Assembly (NCBI RefSeq): GCF_000613885.1
Contig: NZ_BAJV01000009.1
Span: forward strand, 114,088-178,087
Reading direction: 5' to 3'
DNA length: 64,000 nucleotides
From: Asaia prunellae JCM 25354
GTDB lineage: Bacteria; Pseudomonadota; Alphaproteobacteria; Acetobacterales; Acetobacteraceae
Position 1 is the stretch's first letter, and every line of letters starts with the position of its first letter. The position numbers and the translations under genes were made by a program. Below the pieces are notes generated by a model. It made no database searches, was not told the origin of the DNA, and saw only the letters and a list, made by a program, of their open reading frames with translations. This document shows positions 27,233-38,173 of this stretch, in pieces.

Positions 27233-28385
27233 TGTATTCCCGGCGCGACCTGCCTCGGGAGTAATCCCGTGCCGCAGCCACTCGTTGATCATAAGCGTCC
27301 ACGATGCGTGCCACGAGCGGGTGGCGGACAACATCGGCAGACTCAAAACGGGTAATACCAATTCCGGGCAGGCCTTCAAGGGTCTCGACGGCCTCACGCA
27401 GTCCGGATGCGACGCCCGAAGGCAGATCGATTTGGCTGAGATCACCCGTTATCACCATGCGTGCACCCTGTCCCATACGGGTCAGGAACATTTTCATCTG
27501 GGCCGGAGTGGTATTCTGTGCCTCGTCAAGAATGACGAAAGCATGGGCGAGGGTACGGCCACGCATGAAGGCCAGCGGAGCCACCTCGATCTCGCCGTTG
27601 GCCATGCGACGGGCGACCTGATCGCCTGGCAGCATATCATTCAGCGCGTCATAGAGCGGGCGCAGATAGGGATCAATCTTCTCACGCAAGTCGCCCGGCA
27701 GAAAGCCGAGACGTTCTCCCGCCTCAACCGCGGGGCGAGAAAGGATGATACGATCAACCTGGCCCGCCTGGAGCATAGCTACACCCTGAGCGACGGCGAG
27801 ATAGGTCTTGCCCGTACCTGCAGGGCCAATACCGAACGTCAGTTCGGTTTTGGCCAGCATTTCCATATAGGCAGCCTGACCGCGTGAGCGTGGCGCAATG
27901 GCACCTCGTTTTGTGCGTATGGCTGGCAGATCCTGCAGGGGAGCAGGGGGAGCTGAATCGCGTTGCCCGGATTCTGCCGGGCGGGAGAACGCAGTGCGGG
28001 TCTCTGCCTGTCGCGAGGGGCGAGGAAGCGCAGACAGGCGAATAACGCTGTCGACGACAGGTCCGTCGATCTTTCCGCCATGCTCAAGCTGGTTGTAGAG
28101 CGCCGTTATGGCGGCCTGGGCGCGCGCCACTGATGCGGCTTCACCCGTGATGGCAATCTTGTTGCCGCGGCAGGTCAGACGTACGTCAAAACCCTGCTCC
28201 AGACGAATCAGATGGCGATCATGGTCGCCCAGCAATTGCTGGAGAAGAATGTTATCTCCAAAGCGCAGCGCAGAAGTGCGATGGCCTTGTTCCTGAGGCA
28301 GGGTATCAGGCGGAACTTGCTGCCTGGAGTTGCGATCATTGGTCCCGGATCCGGGATGCGACTGGGGTGCCGTAGGGTGGCTCAA
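27216..28385 (-). CDS. phoH: PhoH family ATPase (YbeZ type)
   Basis: Predicted ATPase/RNA helicase-like partner of YbeY. The N-terminal ~150 residues contain a KH-like RNA-binding segment ([24 protein letters not shown]) and a Pro/Ala-rich linker. The ATPase domain follows with Walker [14 protein letters not shown] near residue 195, [16 protein letters not shown], Walker [12 protein letters not shown] and [10 protein letters not shown]. At 389 aa it is somewhat longer than E. coli YbeZ (346). The start overlaps the miaB stop by 4 bases and the end overlaps ybeY, so the three are translationally coupled. Confidence 0.94.
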   Translation of the reverse strand: MSHPTAPQSHPGSGTNDRNSRQQVPPDTLPQEQGHRTSALRFGDNILLQQLLGDHDRHLIRLEQGFDVRLTCRGNKIAITGEAASVARAQAAITALYNQLEHGGKIDGPVVDSVIRLSALPRPSRQAETRTAFSRPAESGQRDSAPPAPLQDLPAIRTKRGAIAPRSRGQAAYMEMLAKTELTFGIGPAGTGKTYLAVAQGVAMLQAGQVDRIILSRPAVEAGERLGFLPGDLREKIDPYLRPLYDALNDMLPGDQVARRMANGEIEVAPLAFMRGRTLAHAFVILDEAQNTTPAQMKMFLTRMGQGARMVITGDLSQIDLPSGVASGLREAVETLEGLPGIGITRFESADVVRHPLVARIVDAYDQRVAAARDYSRGRSRREYNGTSK

Positions 28386-29800
28386 GCGCAGACTCTCTCC
28401 CGTAAGAGTGTACCAGCCAGCGAATTGGTCAGACGCTGGGTTATCACAACCGGTACTGTCTGGCCGATAAGATCATCGGATCCTTCGACATGCACCGGTT
28501 GGAGATAGGGTGAACGCCCGGAGATCTGACCGGGTTTGCGGCCCCTACCTGTAAACAGCACAGGCAGGGTGCGACCGACCATATCTGCATTAAAGGCATC
28601 CTGCTGCTCACGCAGCAGTGCCTGCAGGCGCTGGAGACGTGCGTCCTTGACGGCTTCGTCGACCTGAAAGGGCTGACCGGCAGCAGGCGTTCCGGGACGC
28701 GGCGAATATTTGAACGAGAAAGCCTGTGCAAAGCCGATATCGCGCACCAGCTGCATCGTTGCCTCGAAGTCTTCTTCCGTCTCACCCGGATGACCGACTA
28801 TGAAGTCGGATGATAGGGCGAGATCGGGACAGGCTTCGCGTAGTCGTGCAATCAGGGCACGGTACTCGTCCCCCGTATGTCCACGGTTCATGGCTTTCAG
28901 AATGCGATCGGAACCCGACTGGACAGGGAGATGCAGGAAGGGCATCAGCGCCGGATTGTCACGATGGGCGTCTATCAGGGACTGGTCCATGTCGCGTGGA
29001 TGAGAGGTCATGTACCGGATGCGATCAAGGCCCGGCAGGGCTGACAGGGCTTTGGCCAGTATTGGCAAATCGGCCGTACCGCCTTGTCCGTCATCCCCGT
29101 GATAGGCGTTCACGTTCTGACCAAGCAATGTGATCTCGCGCACACCGCTCTCGACCATGCGCCGCGCTTCAGCAAGCACGGAAGGCAGGGAGCGGCTGGT
29201 TTCCGCGCCCCGGGTGTAGGGAACAACGCAGAAAGAGCAGAATTTGTCGCAGCCTTCCTGGATTGTGAGAAAGGCTGTCAGATTGCCTTCTACCTGCGGG
29301 GCGGCTTCCTGAGGAAGAAAATCGAATTTCATCTCGACCGGGAAATCAGTGTCAATCACGGCACCACCGGCGCGTGCTGCACGAGCCACCATCTCGGGCA
29401 GGCGATGATAGGTCTGTGGCCCGAGAACAATATCGACATAAGGCGCACGGGCGAGAATCTCCTCGCCTTCTGCCTGGGCAACGCAGCCTGCCACCGCGAT
29501 AATGGAACGACCCAGGCCCGAGGCCTCACGCTCTTCACTGATCTTGCGCAGGCGTCCCAGCTCGGAAAAAACCTTTTCTGCAGCGCGTTCGCGTATGTGA
29601 CAGGTATTCAGAATGACCATTTCGGCCTGTTCCGGCGTTGCCACGGCGCGATAGCCCAGCGGTGCCAGAACGTCGGTCATGCGTGCGCTGTCATACACGT
29701 TCATCTGACAGCCCCAGGTGATGACGTGAAGGCCGCGTGTATTGGCAGTCGCATCGTTCTGCACAGAAGTCTTGCTGTCGGTGAAAGCCTCGACGGTCAC
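28382..29800 (-). CDS. miaB: tRNA-2-methylthio-N6-isopentenyladenosine synthase MiaB
   Basis: Radical SAM methylthiotransferase that modifies A37 of tRNAs reading codons that start with U. Three parts are visible: the UPF0004 domain with cysteines in [19 protein letters not shown] and AVAGCVAQ; the radical SAM motif [15 protein letters not shown] near residue 190; and a C-terminal TRAM domain ([25 protein letters not shown]). At 472 aa it has the family length with a 25-residue N-terminal extension. It is the first gene of the miaB-phoH-ybeY-corC row. No clear promoter was found in the 210 bases upstream. Confidence 0.96.
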   Translation of the reverse strand: MTVEAFTDSKTSVQNDATANTRGLHVITWGCQMNVYDSARMTDVLAPLGYRAVATPEQAEMVILNTCHIRERAAEKVFSELGRLRKISEEREASGLGRSIIAVAGCVAQAEGEEILARAPYVDIVLGPQTYHRLPEMVARAARAGGAVIDTDFPVEMKFDFLPQEAAPQVEGNLTAFLTIQEGCDKFCSFCVVPYTRGAETSRSLPSVLAEARRMVESGVREITLLGQNVNAYHGDDGQGGTADLPILAKALSALPGLDRIRYMTSHPRDMDQSLIDAHRDNPALMPFLHLPVQSGSDRILKAMNRGHTGDEYRALIARLREACPDLALSSDFIVGHPGETEEDFEATMQLVRDIGFAQAFSFKYSPRPGTPAAGQPFQVDEAVKDARLQRLQALLREQQDAFNADMVGRTLPVLFTGRGRKPGQISGRSPYLQPVHVEGSDDLIGQTVPVVITQRLTNSLAGTLLRERVCA

Positions 29801-30010
29801 GTGTCCTTACCTCTTGCCACTTGGCGATACTCTGCGGGGAATGGAAACAAGACCAGAGATCCGAAATGCAGGAAATCTGTCTTCTGAGCGTTCCACCAGC
29901 CCTTTTTGGGATATCCAGATCGGAGTTGTAGCCGAAAGGTGCGGTAAATGCATGAGTAATATTTATGTATCAGCGGGGTCTTTCAGCCCGTCATCGGGGA
30001 TGATTGTCGC

Positions 30011-30955
30011 TCAGAGTCCGGCTGTCTCGATCTGGTCGGGGTTATGATGCAGTTTGGCCACACCCAGCGCCACGATTGACTGAACGGCAGAGGAAAGTTC
30101 CTTGCGGCTCGGGAAGTCGGCCGGATCTACGGGCGGATGCAGAATGACTGTGGCGCCAAGTGAACGCCACTGGGTGACTGACCAGATATGTGGAGCGAGT
30201 TCCATATCCCCATACCATGCGAGTGCTGTACGTCTTGCGCGTCCGATGGGAAGGCCATCCAGGCGATCATAGACGATCGACACCGGCTGAATCAGAACCG
30301 AGGGCGGCGCAGGCACGGTCGGATCGATGCGGCTCGGTTTGGCGATGGCGAAAAATGACGACATGAAAGGGAGAACATGGGTGCCGTCCGTCGATGTTCC
30401 TTCGGGAAACAGAATGAGATTGTCGCCATTATTCAGACGATCGGTCATGGCCTGTAGCTCACGACCGGTATTGTTGCGCTGCCGGCTGACAAAAATCGTT
30501 CTGCCGAGCCGGGCCAGGGTGCCGATGACAGGCCAGTCCGCAATCTGCTGTTTTGCCACGAAAACCGTTGGCAGGATGCCGCCTGCCACAGCGATATCAA
30601 GCCAGGAGGAATGATTTGCGACAAAAATGATCGGTCGCTCGCCATTCTGCACAGCAACGCTGTCACGTATCGTTCCGGCGGCAGAGCCGATCACACGCAC
30701 ATGGAGACCAAGAATGCGGCAGATCGTTGCCCAGTAAAAACGGGCAAACACAATTTTTGCGGCACTTTTGCGTCGAAGCAGCAGTCTCTGCGGGATGCTT
30801 GCGACGAGGGTCCACAGACAGGACAGTCCCATACGCCTGATCGCACGGAGACGGCATAGAAAGCGGTTCCCCGGAGCAGGCTCAAGTGGGGCAGTCCAGG
30901 GTTCGGGGCCGGAAGCGTCACTCGTGGGACGGCGGCGCGTAATCGCGTCAGTCAT
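30011..30955 (-). CDS. plsC: 1-acyl-sn-glycerol-3-phosphate acyltransferase (PlsC family)
   Basis: Membrane acyltransferase that makes phosphatidic acid from lysophosphatidic acid, or acylates a related lipid such as an ornithine lipid precursor. Motif I is visible as NHSSWLD (HX4D), and motif III as LFPEGTSTDG. There is an N-terminal hydrophobic helix (LSCLWTLVASIP). I chose the ATG at 30955, giving 314 aa; the open frame extends upstream without PlsC-like sequence. An internal Pro-rich insertion (SRIDPTVPAPPSVL) follows motif III. It is divergent from tamA with about 205 bases between the starts. Confidence 0.88.
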   Translation of the reverse strand: MTDAITRRRPTSDASGPEPWTAPLEPAPGNRFLCRLRAIRRMGLSCLWTLVASIPQRLLLRRKSAAKIVFARFYWATICRILGLHVRVIGSAAGTIRDSVAVQNGERPIIFVANHSSWLDIAVAGGILPTVFVAKQQIADWPVIGTLARLGRTIFVSRQRNNTGRELQAMTDRLNNGDNLILFPEGTSTDGTHVLPFMSSFFAIAKPSRIDPTVPAPPSVLIQPVSIVYDRLDGLPIGRARRTALAWYGDMELAPHIWSVTQWRSLGATVILHPPVDPADFPSRKELSSAVQSIVALGVAKLHHNPDQIETAGL

Positions 30956-31160
30956 TACCGTACATCTAACGCGAAATGCTCCTGGCGGACAACCGCGCTG
31001 GTGTGATGATTTGATGGAGGGATTGCAAAACGCCATGACCGGGATTGCGAACCGGGAAAAGAACCTCCTCACGTCTTTTCTTGCAAACACACCCATGACA
31101 TGATCTCGACATTCTTTTCTGACAATTTTTGCCGGTTTCGACCAAGCAGCAGGAGCGCAA

Positions 31161-33304
31161 TTGCTGTCGTTTTGCCGTGTTTCCATTCGACATCTGTTTT
31201 ACAGGCAACGCAACGAGCGGTGTGCTGGTGCCGTTCTCCTGACGCATGGCCTGGTGGCTTTGTGTCTGATCGGGGCGACAGGTGAAAGTCGCCTTGCACG
31301 TGCTGAACCCAAACAGAATGACAAGGCTGGTCAGAAAAATGTGGAGCATGACGAGGCTTATGTCGTCCGTATCATGCCCTCATCGGATCCTGATCTCGAC
31401 CCGATGATTCAGGCATCATCTGCACTCGTCTCCTTGCAGAAGACCAAGGCCGTGGATCCCTATGCACTGGCTGGCCGTATCAGAGGCGATTATGATCGTG
31501 TGCAGACAGCGCTCGAGAGTCGCGGGTTCTATGATGGCAAGGTCATCATCACTGCAAGCATGCCTGACGGTCGCGAAATCGATGGACGCGATCCGGCTTT
31601 ACCCGATCGGCTGGCAACGCTGGGGGCGGGCAGGAATGGCGCAGGAGAGGCTGCTGGCAGCAGGAAACTGCGCATTACGATCAAGACTGTTACCGGACCG
31701 CAATTTCATATCGGCAAGGTTTCTCTGGTTCCAGGTCCTTTGAGTGGCGAACCGGTTTCTCCGGGATCGACGGAGAATAATGACAGGTCCGGAAAAACGG
31801 ACAAGAAAGCGAAGGCTCCAGTCATGCCACCGCAACCTGTCGCGATCGACGCCCAGGCACGCAAGGCTTTTGGTCTGGAGGCCGGACAGAAAGCTATCGC
31901 AGGAGATGTTCTCGCAGCGCAGACAAACCTGCAGCAGGCGCTGCTCGAAGAAGGTCACGCCCAGGCTAATGTTGCTGCGCCGGTAGCCTATCTTCGTCCA
32001 GCTACGCATACGCTTGATCTCGAATTTTCCGTCGGTGTGGGACCGGTTGTTGATATTGGTCCGATCAGCTTCACCGGGCAGCAGCGGACGCGGGAAAAAT
32101 TTCTGCGCAGACGTCTGCTCATTCATGAAGGCCAGCTTTATCAACCAAGTCAGATTGAAAATGCCCGTCAGGACCTGGCAAGTGTTGGTATATTCTCTTC
32201 CGTAGGCGTGCATGATGCGCCGCCTCTTGTGAACCTGGCGCGTGGTGAAGGCACACCACATGTCACGCAGGCAATGCCTTTGCGTTTCACTCTGGCGGAG
32301 AGCAAGCGTCACACCGTGTCAGGACAGGTCGGTTATTCGACAGATCTGGGTGGCCGCGCTGGTGCAAGCTGGACTCATCGAAATCTCCTGGGTGCTGCCG
32401 AACAGCTCAAACTGACGGCGCTTGTTACCGGGCTCGGTGGCTCGGCACAGCAGGGGCTCGGTTATGACGTCTATGCCGATTTCCTGAAGCCGGATTTTCT
32501 GCGGCGTGACCAGAATCTGAATCTGCGCGTCGAGGGGATCAGACAGCTTCTTTATTCCTATCACCAGACAGCGATTCTTCTGCGGGGCGGGTTGATGCGG
32601 CGGCTCAACAAGCGTTGGAGCATCAACGGCAGTGTGGTGGTTGAGCAGGAAAAAATCAGGCAGTTCGGTGTCTCGACCAGTTACCTGATTGCCCAGCTTC
32701 CACTTGGCGCTGTTTATGACAGCACTGAGCTCGCCAATCCGATTGATCCGGCAACGCATGGTATGAGGGCTTCGGTCAATATCACCCCTTCGGAGTCGCT
32801 TGAGAGCGGTAGCGCGTTTTTCACCATCATGAGCGCCAATGCTTCCACCTATTTTGATCTTCATCGCATCGGGCTGAGTACGCCGGGACGTTCGGTCATT
32901 GCCATACGTGGCATTGTCGGCTCCGTTCAGGGGGCATCCACCTATCAGATCCCGCCTGACCAGAGACTTTATGCTGGCGGTCCCGCACGGTGCGTGGTTT
33001 TCGTTATCAGGGTGTCGGACCACAAAACGGGAAATACGGTATTGGTGGTACCTCGCTTGATGCGGGTTCGGTCGAGTTTCGTCAGCGTTTCCTGAAGAGT
33101 TTCGGAGCTGCCGCTTTTGTAGATGCCGGTCAGGTCGGCGTTGGCAGTAGGCCATTCCAGGGGAAACTCCGGGTCGGGTATGGTGCAGGTATACGCTATT
33201 ACACGCCGATAGGCCCTGTACGCCTTGATGTGGCACTTCCTGCAAACCGTCCCCCGCATGGCGATAAGTGGGAACTCTATATAGGTCTCGGGGAGACTTT
33301 CTGA
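31161..33304 (+). CDS. tamA: Outer membrane translocation and assembly protein TamA (one apparent frameshift)
   Basis: Omp85-family barrel that with TamB helps build or supply lipids to the outer membrane. The TTG at 31161 follows CAGGAG by about 6 bases. It has a signal peptide ending near LARAEP (residue 50), then POTRA domains (DPYALAGRIRGDYDRVQTALESRGFYDG; FSVGVGPVVDIGPISFTGQQ), then the barrel (VGYSTDLGGRAGASWTHRNLLG). The frame breaks near 32985; one added base restores GGPGTVRGFRYQGVG, which is the conserved VRGF/Y-lid lock motif, and leads to the C-terminal beta-strand ending in GETF. The repaired length is 714 aa. The tamB start overlaps its stop by one base. Confidence 0.92.
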
Positions 33305-36300
33305 TGAGCCGGACCCCCGAAAGTCATCCGGAGCCTGCCTCGGGATCAGTGACAGCAAAAGCGCGCCGTCCACGCTGGAAACGTATCACACTCTGGTGTC
33401 TTGCCCTTTGTCTGGGTGTGCCTGTAGCGCTTGTAGCACTGGTCCTGATTGGCATCCTTGTCTTCGCGAATATCCCCTATGGACAGCGGTTCATCGAGCG
33501 TGAAACTGCCAGCCTGACTGGCGGTATGGTTCAGATCCAGGGACTTGATGGTGCGTTCCCTTACCATCTGCATGTGCAGCACCTTACCGTTCAAGACCAT
33601 CTTGGGCCCTATCTGGCTATTGACGGGCTAAGACTGAACTGGTCGCCTCTGGCGCTTTTGCACAAAACGGTCAAAGCGTCTCTGCTCCAGGCCCAGACAC
33701 TCCGGTTCGAGCGCCTGCCGTCAGCCGATCCCTCGGCTCCTGTTGCCGAACCGTCTTCCAGCAGTCCCTCGACCCTGCATCTGAAGATCGATCTCCGCAA
33801 ACTCGATATCGGACGTATTGATCTGGGCAAGTCTCTTGCAGGCTTTCCTCTCAGTGCAATGGCTCAGGGGCATCTCATGCTTGCCGATCTGGCTCCTGTC
33901 ATTGATGGGCCAAATCTCGATCATCTACCCAAAGCTGATCTGGGGCTTTCTCTCAAACGGCTCGATCGTCCGGCCAGTCTTGTGCTGGCGCTTTCCACAC
34001 CGCGTGACAGGCTTGACCTCCACCTTGTCGTTCAGGATGGGGAAAAAGGGCTCGTGACCCAGTTTTCGGGTATGGAAACCCTCGACCCTCTTGCGCTCAC
34101 GCTCGATCTGTCCGGCCCCGTGAATGCCAACCACCTTGTGCTTGATATGGCGGCTGGTGCCGTAAAAATGCATGCGCAGGGTAAACTTGATCTGCCCCGT
34201 CATGATGGAGGCTCAGTCTGCAGGCCTCAACTCCGGCCATGTCGCCTGTGGCCGGCGTGGCCTGGTCCGGTTTCTCCTTGGCTGCCGAACTCCATGGCGA
34301 TCTTCTGGCGCCTTCAGGCAATGGCAGGCTTGATCTTGACTCGTTGACCGCCGCCGGGGCAGGAGTCAATCATCTGAGTGCACGGTTTTCCGGTGATGAG
34401 AGCAAGACGGCGCGTGCTGACAATCTGTTACTGACTCTTCGTGCTGAAGGGGTGCGGGTACCGGGCATGCCCAGTGCACTGCTTGCCAGCAATCCGATCG
34501 AAGCAAAGATCACCGCTCAGCCCAATGCTGAGGGGCAGCCGGTCACTTTGGCTGTCTCCCATGATCTTTTCCAGCTGAATGCTTCTGCCAGACTCAAACC
34601 GGAAATCAGCGGGGCTCTTGATCTGATCCTCCCCGATCTGAAGCCGCTTGCGGCTCTGGGCAAGATCACGCTCGCGGGCCACAATGTTACCCACGCTGAT
34701 TTCACCTACAGGCCCGAGGGGGAGTCCCGCCTCAGGATGCTGGGGCGGCTCTCTGTTACTGGCGGGTTGAAGCAGGCCGTCTCCCTGTTAGGCGAGAACG
34801 GCACGATTGCGCTCGATGTCAAAGCCGCTCCTGACCAGAAGACCGGGCGCATTATCCGTATCGATGATCTGACCATTGATGGGCGTGCGTTACATTTGCA
34901 TGATCAGGGATCGGTGCAGCTCGGCAAGACTTCTTCCCTGAACAATGATCTTGTTCTGGCTCTGCCCGATCTCAAGGCGACCGCACCGCAGTTGCATGGT
35001 CATGTTGCTGTCTCCACGCATATGGAAGGCCCTCTGGACGATCTTGCTGCCAAGATGCAGCTCAAAGGGGAGGTGGGTGCAAGCGACGTTCCGGCCGGAC
35101 CGCTTGTTCTCGATCTCGCTATGGCTCACCTGCCAACCACGCCAGAGGGTACCTTGCGTGCAGACGGCAAGCTGGACGGGCGCAAGCTTGCGCTTGATGC
35201 TGCTTTTGCACGACGTGGTGATGGTTCAGCAGAGATTTTGCTGAATACACTCGATTGGGCGAGCCTCACAGGCAAGGCACATCTGACCATACCCCCTTCG
35301 GCGCGGATGGCTCTGGGTACGCTTGCCATCACTGCTGGTAACCTGAATGATTTCAGTGCTCTCGCCGGGCACCGTTTAGGGGGGCGTCTGGCTCTGGATT
35401 TGCGTACGAGTGAGGCTTCCGACACGGCGCCTCCTGTCATGTCGCTTTCAGTGAAAGGGGGAGTCACTACGCCGGAAGCTCATCTGGGGGCGATCGACCT
35501 TTCTGGTACAGTCAGCAATCCTGTCGCCAAACCTGATCTGAATCTGAAACTTGCCCTTGGCGGGATTGATGCCCAAAGCATCAAAGGCTCCGCGAAACTT
35601 ACCGCGCAGGGACCGCTCGATGCGCTAGCCCTTTCGCTCAGCGGTGTCTTTCAGAATGTGATGGCTGCTCCGGCCAATATAGACACAGCTCTGATACTGG
35701 ATCTCAACGGCAAAACAGTCAGGCTGGATCGTTTTGCCGCTCTGGTAAAGGGGGAGACAATTCATCTTGCTGGCAGAAGCCGGATCGACTTCGGACAGAT
35801 CATGGGCGTGGATCGTCTCCAGCTAACGATCGCCCCAAAGGGCATGTCACCGGCAACGCTGGATGTGGCGGGAACGATCAAGCCAAGGCTTGACCTGCAT
35901 GTGCGTGCTGGCCAGATAACTCCCGCCCTGGCGAAGCCTTTCATGCCTGGTTTTGATGCCGTGGGCGTTCTTTCGGCGCAGGCCGATCTAACAGGTGAGA
36001 TTGCACGACCCGGAGGGTCTGCCTCGGTCAATCTGCATGGTTTCAGGCTGCGCAGTGGGCCCGGAGAATCGCTTCCGCCCCTTTCCCTGAAGGCCAATAC
36101 GATCCTGTCAGGTCAGACAGCGCAGCTTTCAGCCCAGGCAGATGCGGGAAGCAAGATCATGTTACGGGCCAATGGTACCGTGCCTCTCTCCACGAGCGGA
36201 AACCTTGGCCTGAAGGTGAATGGCAATGCGGATCTGTCCGTGGCCAATGCGGTGCTGGGAGCGCAGGGGATGGGCGTGAGCGGTAGAACAGCGATCGACA

Positions 36301-37514
36301 TGATGCTTAATGGTGCCGTGACGGCCCCCAAGGCGAATGGCCGCATCACGCTGGAAGCTATCAATTTCGCCCATTATGGTCAGGGTGTCCGACTGTCAGA
36401 TATCAATGGCGTGATCGTTGCCAGCGATGACAGTCTGGGTTTGCAAAACGTTGTGGCGCATGCTGGTAAAGGAACAATTGGATTGAGTGGTTCAGTCGGG
36501 TTTTTACGCCCGGGTCTGCCGCTTGATATCAGGATTGTTTCTCACAAGGCCCAGCCGATCACCAGTGATCTGTTGACTGCCGTGATCGATACCGATCTTC
36601 ATGCCCATGGTCAGCTTTCGACCAGGCTGGATGTTGACGGAACGATCAATCTGCCGTCAGTCGTGGTGAATATTCCCAGCTCCATGCCCGCGTCAGTCCC
36701 TCAGCTGACAGTAATCAGACCCGGCGAAAAGCAGGCAGTCAGCAACAGTAATCTCGTTATCGGACTGGATATCCGGGTTCTCTCACCCGGCGAATTCTTT
36801 GTTCGTGGTCATGGGCTTGATGCCGAAATGTCGGGTAAGCTGCATATTGGCGGCTTAAGTACGGCACCTGATATTTCTGGCGGATTTGACCTCAAACGTG
36901 GCTTTTTCAATCTCGCCGGCGTCAATCTGAACTTTACCAAAGGGCGTGTTGCTTTTGACGGGTCGGGGGTTGATCATAAGCTTGATCCGTCGCTCGACTT
37001 CCGCGCTGACCGCAATGTTCAGGGTACTTTGGCCAGTCTTGTCGTGGGGGGGTATGCCAGCGCCCCGAAAATCGATTTCACCTCCCAGCCGTCTCTACCG
37101 CGTGATCAGGTGCTTGCGATGCTGTTGTTTGGCAGTTCGACCGCTTCACTCTCACCGACCCAGCTGGCCAGTCTGGCCGCTGCGGTCGCCCAGATCACTG
37201 GTGGCTCCAGTTTCGATCCACTGGGCAAGGTGCGTGGGCTTCTCGGACTGGATCGTCTGGCTGTAGGCGGCGGAAGTGGCGTGAATAACGGCGGCGCTAG
37301 TCTGGAAGCAGGAAAATACGTCATGAAGGGTGTTTATGTGGGCGCCAAACAGGCCACAGGTGGATCCGGTACACAGGCTCAGGTACAGGTCGATCTGACC
37401 AAGCGCCTCAAACTCAACACGACGGTTGGTACCGGGGGACAGGTTACCGGCTTTACGACCCCGGAAAATGATCCGGGATCGAGCGTAGGACTGAGTTACG
37501 GCTTTGATTACTGA
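33304..37514 (+). CDS. tamB: Inner-membrane-anchored TamB/DUF490 protein (one apparent frameshift)
   Basis: Very long periplasm-spanning beta-taco protein of the AsmA/VPS13-like group, partner of TamA. The N-terminus has one membrane helix (LCLGVPVALVALVLIGILVF). Repeated sheets of about 25-30 residues follow, with many LDL and AGT-like patterns. The C-terminal TamB domain (VNLNFTKGRVAFDGSG, PKIDFTSQPSLPRDQVLAMLLFG, LGLSYGFDY-type end) is complete. One added base near 34210 joins PRHDGG to LSLQASTPAMSPVAGV. The repaired length is 1403 aa, normal for the family. It is coupled to tamA and ends at a hairpin. Confidence 0.93.
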
Positions 37515-37526
37515 AAACGGGGAATG

Positions 37527-37555
37527 GCTCTTTCCGGATAAAATCAGGAAAGAGC
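37527..37555. terminator. Hairpin terminator between tamB and the kinase gene
   Basis: GCTCTTTCC and GGAAAGAGC form a perfect 9-bp stem around an 11-base loop, followed by TGTTTC. It lies between convergent genes and overlaps the last bases of the kinase gene. Confidence 0.65.
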
Positions 37556-38173
37556 TGTTTCGGGAACATAAAGCCAGTCTGCCTTGTCCCTGGTCTGAAG
37601 GATAATCCTGGCATTGGGCGCATCGGTTACGGCAATCCAGTGACGTGCGTCCTCAATGCTACGACCATAATGCACGTGACGTGCTTCAAGCCACTGGTTG
37701 CGCAGCGCTTCATCCGTTGCGACAAACCAGCTCTGATCGAGATAGGTACGGACACCAGACCAGGCTCCATCGCAAAGAAGGTAATTCCCTTCTACGATTA
37801 CGAGCCTGCGATCCGGGAGAACAGGTATGGCTCCTGCGATCGGCTCCTCGATTTCACGAGCGAAAAGCGGTGCGTAGATAATTTCTGATTCCTGATGACG
37901 GATACGGTCGAGGAGGGCGGTAAACCCTGCTGCATCAAACGTATCCGGCGCCCCCTTGCGACCAGCCCTGTCCAGACGTTTCAGTTCGCAGTTGGCCAGG
38001 TGAAACCCGTCCATGGGCACAACGACTGCCATATCTGCATAGTCTGCAGCCAGCCGCGCAGCGAGGGTTGATTTCCCACCACCCGGGGCGCCAACCAGCC
38101 CCAGAATAACACGACCGGGCCGTGAGAGAAGAGTATCAATTCTTTGTCTGGCGGCTTGGTAGCTGGAACTCAT
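37544..38173 (-). CDS. P-loop sugar/nucleoside kinase (uridine kinase/phosphoribulokinase family)
   Basis: A 209-aa kinase with Walker A GAPGGGKSTLAARLA near residue 27, VVPMDGFHLAN (the substrate-binding D-x-F-H), and VIVEGNYLL, all typical of the PRK/uridine kinase family in the YggC/FrcK subgroup. Members phosphorylate fructose, pantothenate or nucleosides; the YFH-like fingerprint here is not enough to choose. The start overlaps the stop of the TPR-glycosyltransferase by 4 bases. The kinase is not usually found with that gene, so coupling may hint at a shared sugar pathway, though this is inference. Confidence 0.82.
   Translation of the reverse strand: MSSSYQAARQRIDTLLSRPGRVILGLVGAPGGGKSTLAARLAADYADMAVVVPMDGFHLANCELKRLDRAGRKGAPDTFDAAGFTALLDRIRHQESEIIYAPLFAREIEEPIAGAIPVLPDRRLVIVEGNYLLCDGAWSGVRTYLDQSWFVATDEALRNQWLEARHVHYGRSIEDARHWIAVTDAPNARIILQTRDKADWLYVPETALS

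Noticed and set aside
29084..29887. Long antisense frame over miaB (267 codons)
   Set aside because: miaB carries all family motifs in its own frame, including the radical SAM and TRAM parts. The antisense product has no recognisable fold.
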